Assembly (NCBI RefSeq): GCF_020621385.1
Contig: NZ_JAESVA010000001.1
Location: 248,001 to 312,000 of the forward strand
From: Acidisoma cellulosilyticum
GTDB taxonomy: Bacteria > Pseudomonadota > Alphaproteobacteria > Acetobacterales > Acetobacteraceae
Length of the DNA: 64,000 nt
Reading direction: 5' to 3'
This document shows positions 19,213 to 30,812 of the stretch, piece after piece (the stretch's first letter is position 1; each line of letters opens with the position of its first letter). Made by a program: the position numbers and the translations under genes. The notes under the pieces were generated by a model, which ran no database searches, had not been told where the DNA came from, and saw only the letters and a list, made by a program, of their open reading frames with translations.

Positions 19213-19619
19213 CTCAGCATCTTATTAAATGGGAACCGGCATTAGCCAGGTTCCCATTCCGTTCTACGTCGCCCGATTTTAATACAATAGATAGCTTGCC
19301 TGAAAGAACAGGCATACTATCGGCGCGTAGAGCCTGGCCATCAATGAAGTCAACATTGCCCTTGGCAATGCTAGACAGATGGCTGTTCAGCATAAGTCGA
19401 AATATTAGTAAATATTCGAGCGCGACATTCTTTTTTTGTCGCGCAGTTCTATTTTGGCTCCATTTGATTCTGGTTGCCTCCCACCTCGTCGTGACCTAAC
19501 TTGGTTGTCATGAAGGCGGTCCGGGGGCTGGCAGCGTAAAACCCCGAAATCGGGATTTATTTGTTGTGGGCTCGCTTTTTCACAAGAGCGGGGGCGGGGT
19601 TTAGCTTGTTTGGCACGTC
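19213..19619. other. rpsT-dnaA intergenic region (dnaA leader)
   Basis: No gene is supported in this 407-base stretch. It contains the rpsT terminator, a strong hairpin GCGCGACA (19420-19427) / TGTCGCGC (19437-19444) around a T-rich loop, one GANTC at 19466-19470, and a short CCCGA-AA-TCGGG hairpin near 19543. I find no exact TTATCCACA DnaA box, so the sequence gives no direct support for an origin here. Confidence 0.55.
19229..19258 (+). terminator. Hairpin terminator of rpsT
   Basis: AATGGGAACC (19229-19238) pairs perfectly with GGTTCCCATT (19249-19258) over a 10-base loop, 17 bases after the rpsT stop. The following bases are only moderately T-rich. Confidence 0.7.
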
Positions 19620-21101
19620 ATGGAGCTTCATTTGAGAGCCGCGTCCGACATCAGGGTGGAAGGAAGCGAGATCGTACCGCCCGCTGAGCTGGCGGCCGAA
19701 TGGTCACGCGTACGCACGCGCCTTCAGAATGAAGTCGGAGAGGTCGAATATCGCACTTGGCTGCGCCAGCTCAGCCTGGGCGGTGCCGACGGCGATGAGG
19801 TGACGGTGCTGCTGCCGACCCGCTTCCTGAGGGACTGGGTGCGCAGCCATTACGGCGACCGCCTCAGCGCGCTATGGCAGTCTGAGAATAATCGCGTTCG
19901 CCGGGTCGATATCCGCGTCGGTCAAGGCGTGCAGCCGCTGGCGCCGTCGGTCGCACCGCCCCACAGCACGGCGCCGGCAGACATCACCGCGCTGACGGAT
20001 AACGCGGGTGTCGCGATCCCGAGCGCGGTCGATGGCCTGGACGATAAGAACGAGGGTCGTGGTGACGGCATCGTGCTCGATCCGCGCTATACCTTTGATA
20101 CCTTCGTCGTTGGCAAGCCGAATGAATTTGCTTTCGCTTGCGCAAGCCGTGTGGCCGACCAGCCCTCCTCCCCCGGCTTCAACCCGCTATTTCTTTATGG
20201 CGGCGTCGGTCTGGGCAAAACGCATCTGATGCATGCCGTCGCCTGGAAGCTGCAGACGAGCCGGCGCGCGGGCGCACCGGCAGTGTCGGTCGCCTATATG
20301 TCGGCCGAAAAATTCATGTACAAATTCATCGCCGCGATCCGCAATCAGTCCACGATCGAATTCAAGGACAATTTGCGCAGCGTCGACGTGCTGATGATCG
20401 ACGATCTGCAATTCCTCATCGGCAAGGACAATACGCAGGAAGAATTCTTCCATACCTTCAATGCGCTGGTCGATGCCGGCAAGCAGATCGTGGTCTCGGC
20501 CGATAAATCGCCCTCCGACCTGTCGGGCCTGGAAGATCGGCTGCGCACCCGGCTTGGCTGCGGCATGGTCGCCGATCTGCATGCGACAACCTTCGAACTC
20601 CGCATCTCTATCCTGGAAGCCAAGGCCGCCAAGGCCAGCGTCTCCGTGCCGCCGCGCGTGCTGGAATTCCTGGCCCATAAGATCACCAGCAATATCCGTG
20701 AGCTGGAAGGCGCACTGAACCGTCTCGTTGCACATTCGGCATTGTTCCAGCGCCCGATCACGCTGGAGACGACGCAGGAAGTGCTGCACGACATCCTGCG
20801 CGCCCATGACCGCCGGGTGACGATCGAAGAAATCCAGCGCAAGGTCGCGGAACACTACAATATCCGCCTGACCGACATGGCCTCTGCCCGGCGTGCCCGC
20901 AATGTGGCCCGCCCGCGTCAGGTCGCGATGTTCCTGGCCAAGCAGCTGACCAGCCGCAGCCTGCCCGAGATCGGCCGCAAATTCGGCAATCGCGACCACA
21001 CCACCGTCATGCATGCCGTCTCCCGCGTCTCAGGCCTGATGGAAGGCGACTCGGCCTTCGCCGAGGATGTGGAGCTTCTGCGCCGGATGCTCGAATCCTG
21101 A
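19620..21101 (+). CDS. dnaA: Chromosomal replication initiator protein DnaA
   Basis: AAA+ ATPase that binds DnaA boxes, melts the origin and loads the helicase. The 493-residue protein has the N-terminal DnaB-interaction domain (about 28-100), a variable linker, then DNA-dependent AAA+ modules with GGVGLGKTHLMHA (Walker A) and VDVLMIDDLQFL (Walker B). The C-terminal DNA-binding domain holds ARPRQVAMFLAKQLT and FGNRDHTTVMHAVSRV. The start at 19620 lacks a clear ribosome-binding site. dnaN follows after a hairpin. Confidence 0.97.
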   Translation: MELHLRAASDIRVEGSEIVPPAELAAEWSRVRTRLQNEVGEVEYRTWLRQLSLGGADGDEVTVLLPTRFLRDWVRSHYGDRLSALWQSENNRVRRVDIRVGQGVQPLAPSVAPPHSTAPADITALTDNAGVAIPSAVDGLDDKNEGRGDGIVLDPRYTFDTFVVGKPNEFAFACASRVADQPSSPGFNPLFLYGGVGLGKTHLMHAVAWKLQTSRRAGAPAVSVAYMSAEKFMYKFIAAIRNQSTIEFKDNLRSVDVLMIDDLQFLIGKDNTQEEFFHTFNALVDAGKQIVVSADKSPSDLSGLEDRLRTRLGCGMVADLHATTFELRISILEAKAAKASVSVPPRVLEFLAHKITSNIRELEGALNRLVAHSALFQRPITLETTQEVLHDILRAHDRRVTIEEIQRKVAEHYNIRLTDMASARRARNVARPRQVAMFLAKQLTSRSLPEIGRKFGNRDHTTVMHAVSRVSGLMEGDSAFAEDVELLRRMLES

Positions 21102-21112
21102 GCCTCTGCCCC

Positions 21113-21140
21113 CTCCCCCGCGCGACGCGCGCGGGAGTTT
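21113..21140 (+). terminator. Hairpin after dnaA
   Basis: CCCGCGCG (21117-21124) pairs with CGCGCGGG (21128-21135) over a 3-base loop, flanked by CT/AG and followed by TTT. It may end or attenuate transcription between dnaA and dnaN. Confidence 0.6.
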
Positions 21141-21232
21141 AGGCTAATCTCCCGCGACGAAGTTTCCCCCGCTTGTCGGGCCGGTGGCACCTGCTAATGT
21201 GCCGGCCCTCTTTGGCTTTCCGAGGTTAGACC

Positions 21233-22352
21233 ATGAAATTCAAGGCCGAGCGTGCGGTTCTGTTGAAGGCCCTCGCCCATGTGCAGAGCGTGGTCGAGAA
21301 ACGTAACACCATCCCTATCCTCGCCAACCTCATGATGGTGGTGAAGGACGGCGCGCTCACCCTGACCGCGACCGACATGGAGATTGCGGTCGTCGAGCAG
21401 GTCGCGGCCACCACCTTGCAGGACGGCGCCGCGACGGCGCCTGCCGCCACGCTGTATGAAATTGTCCGCAAGCTGCCGGACAGCGCCGAGGTCGAGCTGG
21501 AACATGCAGGCGGCGATGCGCCACTGGCGCTGCGCGCCGGCCGCTATGTCACCAGCCTGATGGTCCTGCCGGTCGATGACTTCCCATCGATGACGGCCGG
21601 AACCTTGCCCCATGCCTTCAAGCTGCCGGCGCAACTGCTGCGCGGCATGATCGACCGCACCCGCTTCGCCATCAGCACCGAGGAAACGCGCTACTACCTC
21701 AACGGAATCTATCTACATGCGGTGCCGAGCCCCGAAGGGCCCAAGGTTCTGCGCGCCGTCGCGACCGACGGCCATCGCCTGGCCCGCGTCGAGGAAGCGC
21801 TGCCCGAGGGGGCGGACGACATTCCCGGCGTCATCATTCCGCGCAAGACCGTGCTTGAAGCCCGCAAGCTTCTGGACGAGGCGCAGGAGGATGTGGAGAT
21901 CGCCCTGTCCGATACGCGCATCCAGTTTACCTTCGGCACGGTGCGTCTGACCAGCAAGCTGATCGACGGCACCTTCCCGGAATACGAACGCGTCATTCCG
22001 CGCAACAACGACAAGATCCTGCGCGTCGACAAGAAGGACTTCGCCGAGGCCGTCGCCCGCGTCTCCGCCATTTCCACCGAACGGTCCCGCCCGGTGAAGC
22101 TGGCGCTCGACGTCGACCGACTCACCCTCTCGGCCGCGAGCCCCGACCAGGGCTCGGCCACCGAGGAGCTGGACGGCGGCCGCGTTGCCTATTCATCGAC
22201 GCCGCTCGAAATCGGTTTCCAGGCCCGCTATCTGAATGACATCACCGATCAGATCGGCGGCGAGGTCGAATTCCTGTTCTCCGATGGCTCGGCGCCGACC
22301 GTGGTGCGCGATGCCGGCGACACCACGGCCGTCTACGTCCTGATGCCGATGC

Positions 22353-22360
<8 letters not shown>
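21233..22360 (+). CDS. dnaN: DNA polymerase III beta subunit (sliding clamp)
   Basis: Ring-forming processivity clamp of the replicase. The 375-residue protein shows the three-domain clamp layout, beginning MKFKAERAVLLKALAHVQSV and containing NTIPILANLM, TRFAISTEETRYYLNGI and VATDGHRLA, and ending YVLMPMRV, the family's typical C-terminus. The start follows CGAGG. The stop overlaps the recF GTG start by eight bases, so the two are coupled. Confidence 0.97.
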
Positions 22361-26037
<3,677 letters not shown>

Positions 26038-26091
26038 TGTTGCTGTAGGATTCACCATAGCCTGACTTAGTTTTTCATAAACCGTTTCTGA

Positions 26092-26133
26092 AACGAGACT
26101 GTTCTTTTGCCTCTACAACAGAACAGTCTCGTT
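26092..26133. terminator. Strong 14-bp hairpin after gyrB
   Basis: AACGAGACTGTTCT (26092-26105) is perfectly complementary to AGAACAGTCTCGTT (26120-26133) with a 14-base loop. It lies 55 bases after gyrB and probably terminates it, although no T-run follows directly. It also marks the border between the core genes and the less GC-rich accessory stretch. Confidence 0.55.
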
Positions 26134-26387
26134 GAGACGCCTGCAAAAAAATGTTCGACGTGCAGCAAGCCCTGAGGGCGTAAGCTTCCGGCAACATAGT
26201 TACAATCACCAAACTCTCTTTTACGCCAGACCGTTGTTTTCTGAGGCATCGGTTACTTTACAGATCTGTTTCTGAGCTCATTCGGATCGCGAAATAGCCT
26301 TTGTTTTCAGGGGTTTGGACTTGCCAAACCCAGACCATGGTCACCGCCTAGGGTGCCCCAGAAGGAACGACCCAACAAAGTCATTCC

Positions 26388-26595
26388 GCCGCAAAACAGC
26401 GCTCCGCGGAACGCAGTTCCGGCGCTAGCCTGGAACAGATCGCAAGGGACGCTGAACTGGGCATAGGCACGCTCCACCGGCATTTTCCTATGCGTGATCA
26501 TTTGATCGAAGCAGTATATCGACAGGACTGATAAACTTGTCGATGCGGCAGAAAAGCTTTCTGCGCAGAAAACGCCTTTGCAGGCACTGCAAGCT
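26388..26595 (+). pseudogene. TetR-family regulator remnant (frameshifted, truncated)
   Basis: One frame reads AAKQRSAERSSGASLEQIARDAELG and continues through GTLHRHFPMRDHLIEAVYRQD to a stop at 26529. That is a typical TetR helix-turn-helix (LEQIARDAELGIGTLHRHF). The neighbouring frame then continues with DKLVDAAEKLSAQKTPLQAL (from 26530), the segment normally following YRxE in this subfamily. One base shift has broken the gene, the N-terminus is degraded, and the ligand domain is missing where the convergent membrane-protein gene begins. Non-functional in my reading. Confidence 0.75.
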
Positions 26596-26606
26596 TGTGT
26601 CTTTGA

Positions 26607-26984
26607 TCACCAAAGGTTGGTCAAAGTTGACGCGAAGCCAGTCGATTGCGCGCCTAACATGAACCACACGAGCGCTGCCAAATTGGCTATAGCGACCCCA
26701 GCAGGGCCGAATGTTTTCCCCGTGTCTTTGATTGTGACGCCTATAGCCGCATCAAGCGCTTGAACAACGATCATTCCGGTGGCTGTCGCTTGAAGCCACT
26801 GAGCAGACCCGTTCAGAAGAGCATATACACTGATAAGGAATAAGGCTGTGCTTCTCGCACAGGTATAAAGCGCCATCACACGGGCCTGATTTGTTGTGGT
26901 CATTACGGCGGCGACGGAATATCCAAGGCTGATGAGGGCACTAATCACCGTGACCGCAGAACAAATAATAAAAGGCAAACTCAT
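26607..26984 (-). CDS. Small four-helix membrane protein, unknown function
   Basis: A 125-residue protein with four predicted membrane helices (about 4-26, 42-60, 66-84 and 94-114) and little hydrophilic sequence. I do not recognise the family. The ATG at 26984 has GGAG nine bases upstream, supporting translation. Its 3' end faces the TetR remnant, so it may be the target once controlled by that regulator, or the incoming segment that truncated it. Its DNA is less GC-rich than the core genes. Confidence 0.6.
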   Translation of the reverse strand: MSLPFIICSAVTVISALISLGYSVAAVMTTTNQARVMALYTCARSTALFLISVYALLNGSAQWLQATATGMIVVQALDAAIGVTIKDTGKTFGPAGVAIANLAALVWFMLGAQSTGFASTLTNLW

Positions 26985-27243
26985 CTAAAAAATCTCCATT
27001 GGCATAATTTCAGAAAACTTAGTCCAAGCTGACATGGCAAGCGAAACCCAACGTAGTCTTACAAATCTGTGATAATTTAAAGAGAGCATTACTGAAAAAA
27101 CAGGCGCCGACGTTACCGGATCGGAGTTGCAAGACTGCGGTCGGAGCTTCAGCTTCGCTAAAATACATCCAAATGACGCCGCACCGCTATGTTACGACAG
27201 CGCCGCTAGCAACAGAATTTGAGAGCTGTGTATGACTCCCGGC
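26985..27243. other. Gap without recognised gene
   Basis: AT-richer DNA containing the ribosome-binding site of the membrane protein and no supported gene, RNA or repeat. Confidence 0.5.
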
Positions 27244-27567
27244 TCAAAGCCTACCCGGAGCGGCCGACTGGTTTGGATAAGTCGTCTTCTGTCGGGATGC
27301 TAGATGGTTAGCGTATTCGCTGTTGGCTATTTCCTGCGCTGCAACATCCGCTAGGCGTGCATCTTGGCGGGGCGTGCTGCCCATCACTCGCTTGAACGCA
27401 GCAATAAACGCGCTTTCCGATTCAATCCTCGGGCAATATTCAAACTGAGGTAGCAAATCATTATAGCTTCGTAAGCTCGACTGTACGGTAAGAGGATCCA
27501 TCAACAATCCACAGCACAAATACTCATCAGTCCGCCGGCAGCAGCCAAGCCTCAAAGTCTCCGCCAA
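27244..27567 (-). pseudogene. AraC-family C-terminal remnant
   Basis: The 107-codon frame contains ESESAFIAAFKRVMGSTPRQ (encoded around 27364-27430), which matches the end of the second helix-turn-helix of AraC-type regulators (the usual form is GYxSESAFxRAFKRxxGxTP). The sequence before it does not resemble the rest of an AraC domain, and the part after it is not conserved. I read this as a decayed fragment, not a working gene. A short independent protein cannot be excluded. Confidence 0.5.
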
Positions 27568-27978
27568 TCTCCCTCATAACAACGCAGGCCGAGAACAATG
27601 AGTTCGGTTATCAACAATATGTTAAATAAACGCAATATAATCCATGATATTATGACAAATCAATCAAGTCAGCGCGAATTTTGAAATTCTTTGAAACTTG
27701 GCTTGGCAATAAAGTCTGTCGACTTTGTTGAGTCTGATTTGGGCTCCGGATAGCAGCGGCTCCGGCCGCGGGGCTGAGCGCAAGCGCGGCCACGAAAAGG
27801 CTTTACTTGGGCGCGCCACGACGACGGCAGGTCAATGCTCGGTCGAACTCAACATCGACGCCTCTGGAACGCGTGGGGGGCTTGATCTCAAGGGACAATC
27901 CCGATCTTCGGGCATAGCTTGATATTTTAGCGCGAGAGCGCGATATAATGGCTAGTTTCCGCCATTTTGGGTAAGCAT
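27568..27978. other. Gene-poor, partly AT-rich gap
   Basis: The first half (about 27590-27725) is distinctly AT-rich and contains runs such as AATATAATCC near 27633. No complete gene was found. Weak frames at 27725-27922 (plus) and 27803-28009 (minus) have no recognisable features. Confidence 0.5.
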
Positions 27979-28230
27979 ATGACGACGACGGTTTATGACA
28001 GCAAGGCATTTCGGGTCTGGAAAATGATCCACGAAGACAAGGTCCCCGCTAAAAAAGCAGCGGTTAAGATCGGTGTCAGCCTCGCGGAAATCTACGAATA
28101 CCTGGCCTACTGCAAAACACGGATCGACATTCTTGTGTCGCGCAAGGCCACCTACTCCGCCATCGCGAAGCACAACCCTTCGTCCCATAACGCTGGCCAT
28201 AGCAACGCCAAACCGCCCTCAGGACTATAG
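27979..28230 (+). CDS. Small helix-turn-helix-like protein, unknown
   Basis: An 83-residue basic protein with a central segment KAAVKIGVSLAEIYEYLAYC that has the spacing of a helix-turn-helix, much like the DNA-reading part of resolvases or small phage-type regulators. No other domain is seen. The ATG at 27979 follows GGGTAAG; a TTG at 27967 is possible. It stands alone in the accessory stretch. The function is not known and the call as a real gene is moderate. Confidence 0.5.
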   Translation: MTTTVYDSKAFRVWKMIHEDKVPAKKAAVKIGVSLAEIYEYLAYCKTRIDILVSRKATYSAIAKHNPSSHNAGHSNAKPPSGL

Positions 28231-28354
28231 GTTCCAGGAACCTGAATGGGCTGCTGCCTTCCCACCAAACCTGTCCACCCGGTGCGACCTAAACGGGGCT
28301 TAGTCTCGCCTGGACTCATCGATAAATTGCCGCCCGTTCTTCAAGGGTCTGGCC

Positions 28355-28555
28355 ATGGGTTTTTTATATCGCGGTCTTCTCTTCGCTGTGGGGCTGCAAG
28401 CGTTTGAGGAGGGCATCCCGCGCGCCCAAAATCCTTATGGGCCATACAGCCCGGAAGCGCATGCCGCTTGGGATGACGGCTGGCTTTCGGCGCAGGAAGC
28501 CTTCGAAGGCTGTACTCTGCCGCAGGAATTTCCGACAGACAGTCACGCCGGTTGA
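28355..28555 (+). CDS. RMF/CrpP-like small protein
   Basis: A 66-residue protein whose core AFEEGIPRAQNPYGPYSP followed by AWDDGWLSAQ resembles ribosome modulation factor and CrpP-like proteins (pattern: Gly near the start, an N/C-P-Y turn, then an AWxxGW helix). RMF dimerises 70S ribosomes in stationary phase; alphaproteobacterial relatives are mostly uncharacterised. The first 15 residues are hydrophobic. Assignment rests on this short pattern only and function should not be assumed. Confidence 0.55.
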   Translation: MGFLYRGLLFAVGLQAFEEGIPRAQNPYGPYSPEAHAAWDDGWLSAQEAFEGCTLPQEFPTDSHAG

Positions 28556-28608
28556 CCCCAGTGGGGGCCTCGATGACCGCTTGGCCGAAGTGAACCACTG
28601 GCTTTGGC

Positions 28609-29550
28609 TCACGCCTTGTTCTGCAACGGTCTGCGGCTCGCGGCAGACCTCGGTCGCTCAAGCGGCTTACGGATATTACCCTCCTGTTCGAGCCAGGAAC
28701 AAAAAGACGCGGCCAGTCCACCCTTGTCCGTCACCTCGGGCCGATAGGTGCAATAGCTGCGAGACGGCAGACGCGGGCCTGAAAATGGCGCGACAAGCCG
28801 CCCTTGCACCAAATCTTCAGACACCAGCGCCGTCGGCCCCATCGCGACGCCAAGCCCGTCCAGAGCTGCCTGGATCGTCAGATAGAAGTGGTCCAGGACC
28901 AGCACGGCTTCCGGCTTGAGATCACCTGCACCGGCTTTGCTGAGCCAATCGTCCCAAAGCCTCGGGAGGCTCAAGGTGTGCAGGAGCGTATGCGTCCTGA
29001 GATCACTGATTTCATGGAGAGGCAGCCGTTTCAATAGGGTGGGACTGCACACGGGCAGCCGTTCTTCCACCAAAAACGGACGGGCGGAGAAGCCGTAGAA
29101 CGAGTCCGGCCCGCCACGAATGATAACGTCATATCCACCCGACAGAGCTTCCAGAGGTTCGTTGGATGTCTCCAACCTCACTTTGACGCCCGGATACTGC
29201 GCCTGAAAGTTCACGAGCTTCGGCACAAGCCATCGCAGCGCGAAGGTTGCCGGCGCATTGACCCGAAGCACCGTCCCCTCGCCCGATCCATATCTCCTCG
29301 TGGCCAAGGCGATAGCGTCAAGCGCCGGGCCGACCTCGGAAAGATAGGCCTGTGCCGCCGCCGTCAGCAGGACACGTCGATGATGCCGCTCAAACAAAGG
29401 CGCGCGCAGCCAGTCCTCAAGCAGGCGGATATGCTGGCTGATCGCACCATGGGTCACCCCGAGTTCATCGGCGGCCGCCTTGAAACTCCCGAGCCGCGCG
29501 GAAGCTTCAAAGGCCCGTAGTGCGTTCAGGGGCGGCAAGGAGCGCGGCAT
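28609..29550 (-). CDS. LysR-family transcriptional regulator (GcvA-like)
   Basis: A 313-residue LysR regulator. The N-terminal winged helix begins LPPLNALRAFEASARLGSF, with the recognition region ADELGVTHGAISQHIRLLE. The C-terminal effector-binding domain has two lobes and includes FALRWLVPKLVNFQAQYPGV and the family-typical FYLTIQAALDGLGVAMGP. The N-terminal sequence is closest to the GcvA/AmpR group. It is divergent from the SDR gene at 29845 with a 294-base gap, so it probably controls that gene; the inducer is unknown. Confidence 0.9.
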   Translation of the reverse strand: MPRSLPPLNALRAFEASARLGSFKAAADELGVTHGAISQHIRLLEDWLRAPLFERHHRRVLLTAAAQAYLSEVGPALDAIALATRRYGSGEGTVLRVNAPATFALRWLVPKLVNFQAQYPGVKVRLETSNEPLEALSGGYDVIIRGGPDSFYGFSARPFLVEERLPVCSPTLLKRLPLHEISDLRTHTLLHTLSLPRLWDDWLSKAGAGDLKPEAVLVLDHFYLTIQAALDGLGVAMGPTALVSEDLVQGRLVAPFSGPRLPSRSYCTYRPEVTDKGGLAASFCSWLEQEGNIRKPLERPRSAASRRPLQNKA

Positions 29551-29844
29551 TCGTGTGAGTTTTTCTATCCAAAAATCGCAGAATTACTGGTTTTACGCCC
29601 CTGTTCACGAGAGGCATACTGATGTCAAATCTATCCCACAGCAAATATTTTTGCCGCTGACCGTCAACCCAATGTCCCTACCCTTGTCGCCAGTCCTTCC
29701 CGGTATCGCGTGGATCTTCGCCCGTTCTGGCCGCGCTGAGCCTCCGCCTTTCCGAAAATCGTGTTGTCCGCGCCACCCGCATGGTCCTGACCGGACCCGG
29801 TGCCCCCTTACATTATTGTCCTGCACCACTTGGAGGTTCGCACA

Positions 29845-30606
29845 ATGACTACCGCTCCCCAGGCTCCGGTCATGCTGATCACGGGTGGAAGTCGTGGCAT
29901 TGGCGCGGCCACGGCGCGGCTTGCTGCCGCACGAGGCTATGATGTGGCGATCAGCTACCTGTCCAACGAAGCCGCCGCGTTCGCGGTGGCGGCGGATATA
30001 GAAGCTGCCGGGCGCCGCGCTTTACCCGTGCGCGCCGATAGCGCGGATCCTGAGCAGGTCGCTGCGCTCTTCGCCGCGATCGACCGGGCGTTCGGCCGCA
30101 TCGATGTATTGGTCAACAATGCCTCGATCCTTGCGCGGCAGTCTCGGCTGGAGGATCTGGGATTCGAGCGAATGCAGCGCGTCTTCGCGGTCAACGCAAT
30201 CGGCCCAATCCTTTGCGCACAGCAGGCGGCGAGGCGGATGTCCTATCGTCACAAGGGGCCAGGCGGCGTCGTAATCAACATCTCCTCCGCATCAGCCCGG
30301 CTCGGCAGTCCGAACGAATATGTCGACTATGCCGCGTCGAAGGGCGCCGTTGAGACATTCACGACCGGCTTCGCCAAGGAGGTCGCGCGGGACGGCATTC
30401 GCGTCTGCTGCATCCGCCCCGGACATATTTATACGGAGATGCATGCCAGCGGTGGCGAGCCGGGACGAGTGGATCGCGTCAAGGACTCGATCCCGATGGG
30501 ACGAGGCGGTCAGCCTGAGGAAGTTGCCCGGGCGATCCTTTGGCTGGCAGGTGCCGAGGCCTCCTTCATCACTGGCACCTTCCTCGATGTCACGGGCGGT
30601 AAATGA
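29845..30606 (+). CDS. Short-chain dehydrogenase/reductase (glucose/3-oxoacyl-type SDR)
   Basis: Classical NAD(P)-dependent SDR of 253 residues. The nucleotide-binding motif GGSRGIGAATA is near residue 13, VLVNNAS near 88, the catalytic Ser in NISSASARLGSP near 143, and the YAASK catalytic Tyr/Lys pair near 159; it ends GTFLDVTGGK. ATG 29845 follows GGAGG; the frame is open to 29800. Substrate is not inferable. It is the likely target of the divergent LysR gene, and it has its own strong terminator. Confidence 0.92.
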   Translation: MTTAPQAPVMLITGGSRGIGAATARLAAARGYDVAISYLSNEAAAFAVAADIEAAGRRALPVRADSADPEQVAALFAAIDRAFGRIDVLVNNASILARQSRLEDLGFERMQRVFAVNAIGPILCAQQAARRMSYRHKGPGGVVINISSASARLGSPNEYVDYAASKGAVETFTTGFAKEVARDGIRVCCIRPGHIYTEMHASGGEPGRVDRVKDSIPMGRGGQPEEVARAILWLAGAEASFITGTFLDVTGGK

Positions 30607-30614
30607 GCCAATGA

Positions 30615-30650
30615 AAAAGCGCCAGCCGACACAGGTCGGCTGGCGCTTTT
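30615..30650 (+). terminator. Rho-independent terminator of the SDR gene
   Basis: AAAAGCGCCAGCCGAC (30615-30630), loop ACAG, then GTCGGCTGGCGCTTTT (30635-30650): a perfect 16-bp stem with A-run and T-run arms, eight bases after the stop codon. Confidence 0.95.
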
Positions 30651-30698
30651 AGAGCAGATCCCGGTCAGATGGAATCATCTGGCCGGGTGAAGATGCTC
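30651..30698. repeat. Nested palindromic element (TAGAGC type)
   Basis: CCCGGTCAGATG (30660-30671), GAAT, CATCTGGCCGGG (30676-30687) form a 12-bp stem with one T-G wobble, nested inside GAGCA (from 30652) and TGCTC (30694-30698). Similar TAGAGC-containing palindromes occur at 12066-12125 and 30713-30756. Confidence 0.6.
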
Positions 30699-30712
30699 GC
30701 AAAAACAATAAT

Positions 30713-30756
30713 CTAGAGCGGCGCCTGTGAGCGTAAGCGAGCAGGAAACGCTCTAG
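30713..30756. repeat. CTAGAGCG...CGCTCTAG palindromic element
   Basis: CTAGAGCG (30713-30720) is matched by CGCTCTAG (30749-30756) around 28 bases that contain a second CCTG/CAGG pairing. It lies 57 bases downstream of the gcd stop and may act in 3' end formation of the pqq-gcd transcript. Confidence 0.6.
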
Positions 30757-30812
30757 GATCGTCTATGACAAGGGCGGGACGGACCCAGGCCCATCCCCTT
30801 GCCTATTGAAGA

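Noticed and set aside
19213-19619. Possible replication origin upstream of dnaA
   Set aside because: Gene context is suggestive, but no consensus TTATCCACA box was found; many alphaproteobacteria place oriC elsewhere.
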